57,582 nt of DNA from Treponema sp. C6A8 (lineage in GTDB: Bacteria; Spirochaetota; Spirochaetia; Treponematales; Treponemataceae). The translations under genes and the position numbers were made by a program. The stretch lies in NCBI RefSeq assembly GCF_000619925.1, contig NZ_KK211042.1, forward strand, positions 197,654 to 255,235, read 5' to 3'. Below, in pieces: positions 57,071 to 57,582 of the stretch. How positions within the stretch are numbered: the first letter of the stretch is position 1; each line of letters opens with the position of its first letter. Under the pieces are notes generated by a model. It did not search any database, had not been told where the DNA came from, and saw only the letters and a list, made by a program, of their open reading frames with translations.

Positions 57071-57582
57071 TGAACTGAACCCAATTTTTTGGACAGTTTT
57101 TATGCTACCAGTTTTTCATTACGAACTTCTACAGGTGTCCGATAATTAAGGACACCAGAATCTCTTTCATAATTAAAATAATAAATGTAATGTTCTAGTT
57201 GTTCCAGAAATATTTCAACTGAAGTAAACTTATTAAGATAAAACCATTCTGATTTCAAGGTCCCCCAGAAGTTTTCAATTACTGCATTATCAAGGCAGTT
57301 TCCTTTTCTGGACATACTTTGTACAGCGCCTTTTTTTCGCAGAAAGTTTTTGTATGAAATATGTCTATAATGCCAGCCATGATCAGAATGAATAATTATA
57401 CCGTTCGGATTTCTGATTTTCTTGAAAGCAATTTTTATCATACTCATTACAAGTTTCAGGTTAGGACTGAAACTCACAGAATGCGCAATGATTTCTTTTG
57501 AATGCATGTCCATAACGGCGGAAAGATAAATCTTTTTTCCACATACCTTGAACTCCGTAACATCCGTCGTCCATTTCTGATT
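57071..57582 (-). mobile_element. IS3-family insertion sequence, right end (cut by the window)
   Basis: The end sequence TGAACTGAACCCAATTTTTT followed by GGACAG is a typical IS3/IS150-type terminal inverted repeat, beginning at about 57071. The rest of the element lies beyond the window. It is inserted about 40 nt upstream of the carD promoter, head-on to nothing recognisable. Confidence 0.8.
57100..57582 (-). CDS. IS3-family transposase OrfB (partial)
   Basis: 161 codons seen; the frame is open to the window edge (reading begins NQKWTTDVTEF). It is the C-terminal part of an rve-type DDE integrase: first Asp in KWTTDVTEF, second in IHSDHGWHYR, Glu in NAVIENFWGTLKSEWF. The C-terminal YYFNYERDSGVLNYRTPVE is standard for the IS150 group. 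It looks intact as far as it can be read. Confidence 0.93.
   Translation of the reverse strand, partial: NQKWTTDVTEFKVCGKKIYLSAVMDMHSKEIIAHSVSFSPNLKLVMSMIKIAFKKIRNPNGIIIHSDHGWHYRHISYKNFLRKKGAVQSMSRKGNCLDNAVIENFWGTLKSEWFYLNKFTSVEIFLEQLEHYIYYFNYERDSGVLNYRTPVEVRNEKLVA

Overview
The window is chromosomal DNA of a spirochaete, most likely a gut- or rumen-type Treponema. This rests on recognisable spirochaetal gene content: a giant coiled-coil protein with an N-terminal membrane anchor, a CarD-like regulator running into ispD, a cryptic FlhB C-terminal-domain gene beside the rpsP-rimM-trmD-rplS operon, relaxed lipoboxes and many diguanylate cyclases. The assignment is by gene content and order; no species can be named from the sequence alone.

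Region 1 (1-2885) is accessory. Two small gene units, an Rpn-family nuclease gene and a hicAB toxin-antitoxin pair, lie in the same orientation, each preceded by the same ~154-bp multi-hairpin repeat and each followed by an identical 95-bp repeat. This looks like a cassette-type array. An array of short palindromes follows it.

Region 2 (2886-10981, minus strand) carries galK, ispH, the secD-secF-yajC translocase operon, a secreted TPR protein and a membrane protein. Region 3 (11096-14673, plus) is a lipoprotein / lytic transglycosylase / OmpA-like cell-envelope cluster. Region 4 (14803-28977) mixes signalling and metabolism: a LacI-type sensor fused to GGDEF, pepT, murA with the fosfomycin-insensitive Asp variant, a translationally coupled SpoIIE phosphatase and B12/radical-SAM pair, an antiporter, an orphan substrate-binding lipoprotein, a Cache-PAS-GGDEF protein and a GH13 glycosidase.

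Region 5 (29083-35764, minus) is the translation block: rpsP-khpA-rimM-trmD-rplS, a terminator, then a FliK-like gene, flhB-like gene, yraN, two small genes, earP and efp. The EF-P tip residue is Arg32 and earP is adjacent, so EF-P is predicted to be activated by arginine rhamnosylation. Region 6 (35874-40918) holds an anchored esterase, a small exported protein and an unrecognised three-gene operon. Region 7 (41055-49775) has a CobW-type GTPase, a complete branched-chain amino-acid ABC transporter (livJHMGF), rqcH and a PAP2-like protein. A GC-rich palindromic element lies between livJ and livH, and a relative of it is inserted in frame inside rqcH. Region 8 (49868-57582) has a HAD hydrolase, the giant coiled-coil protein, ispF convergent with ispD-carD, and the end of an IS3-family element that runs off the window.

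Two themes recur. Several promoters have their -10 hexamer exactly 6-7 nt before the start codon with no Shine-Dalgarno, which implies leaderless mRNAs. Three genes of the MEP isoprenoid pathway (ispH, ispF, ispD) are present at two sites.
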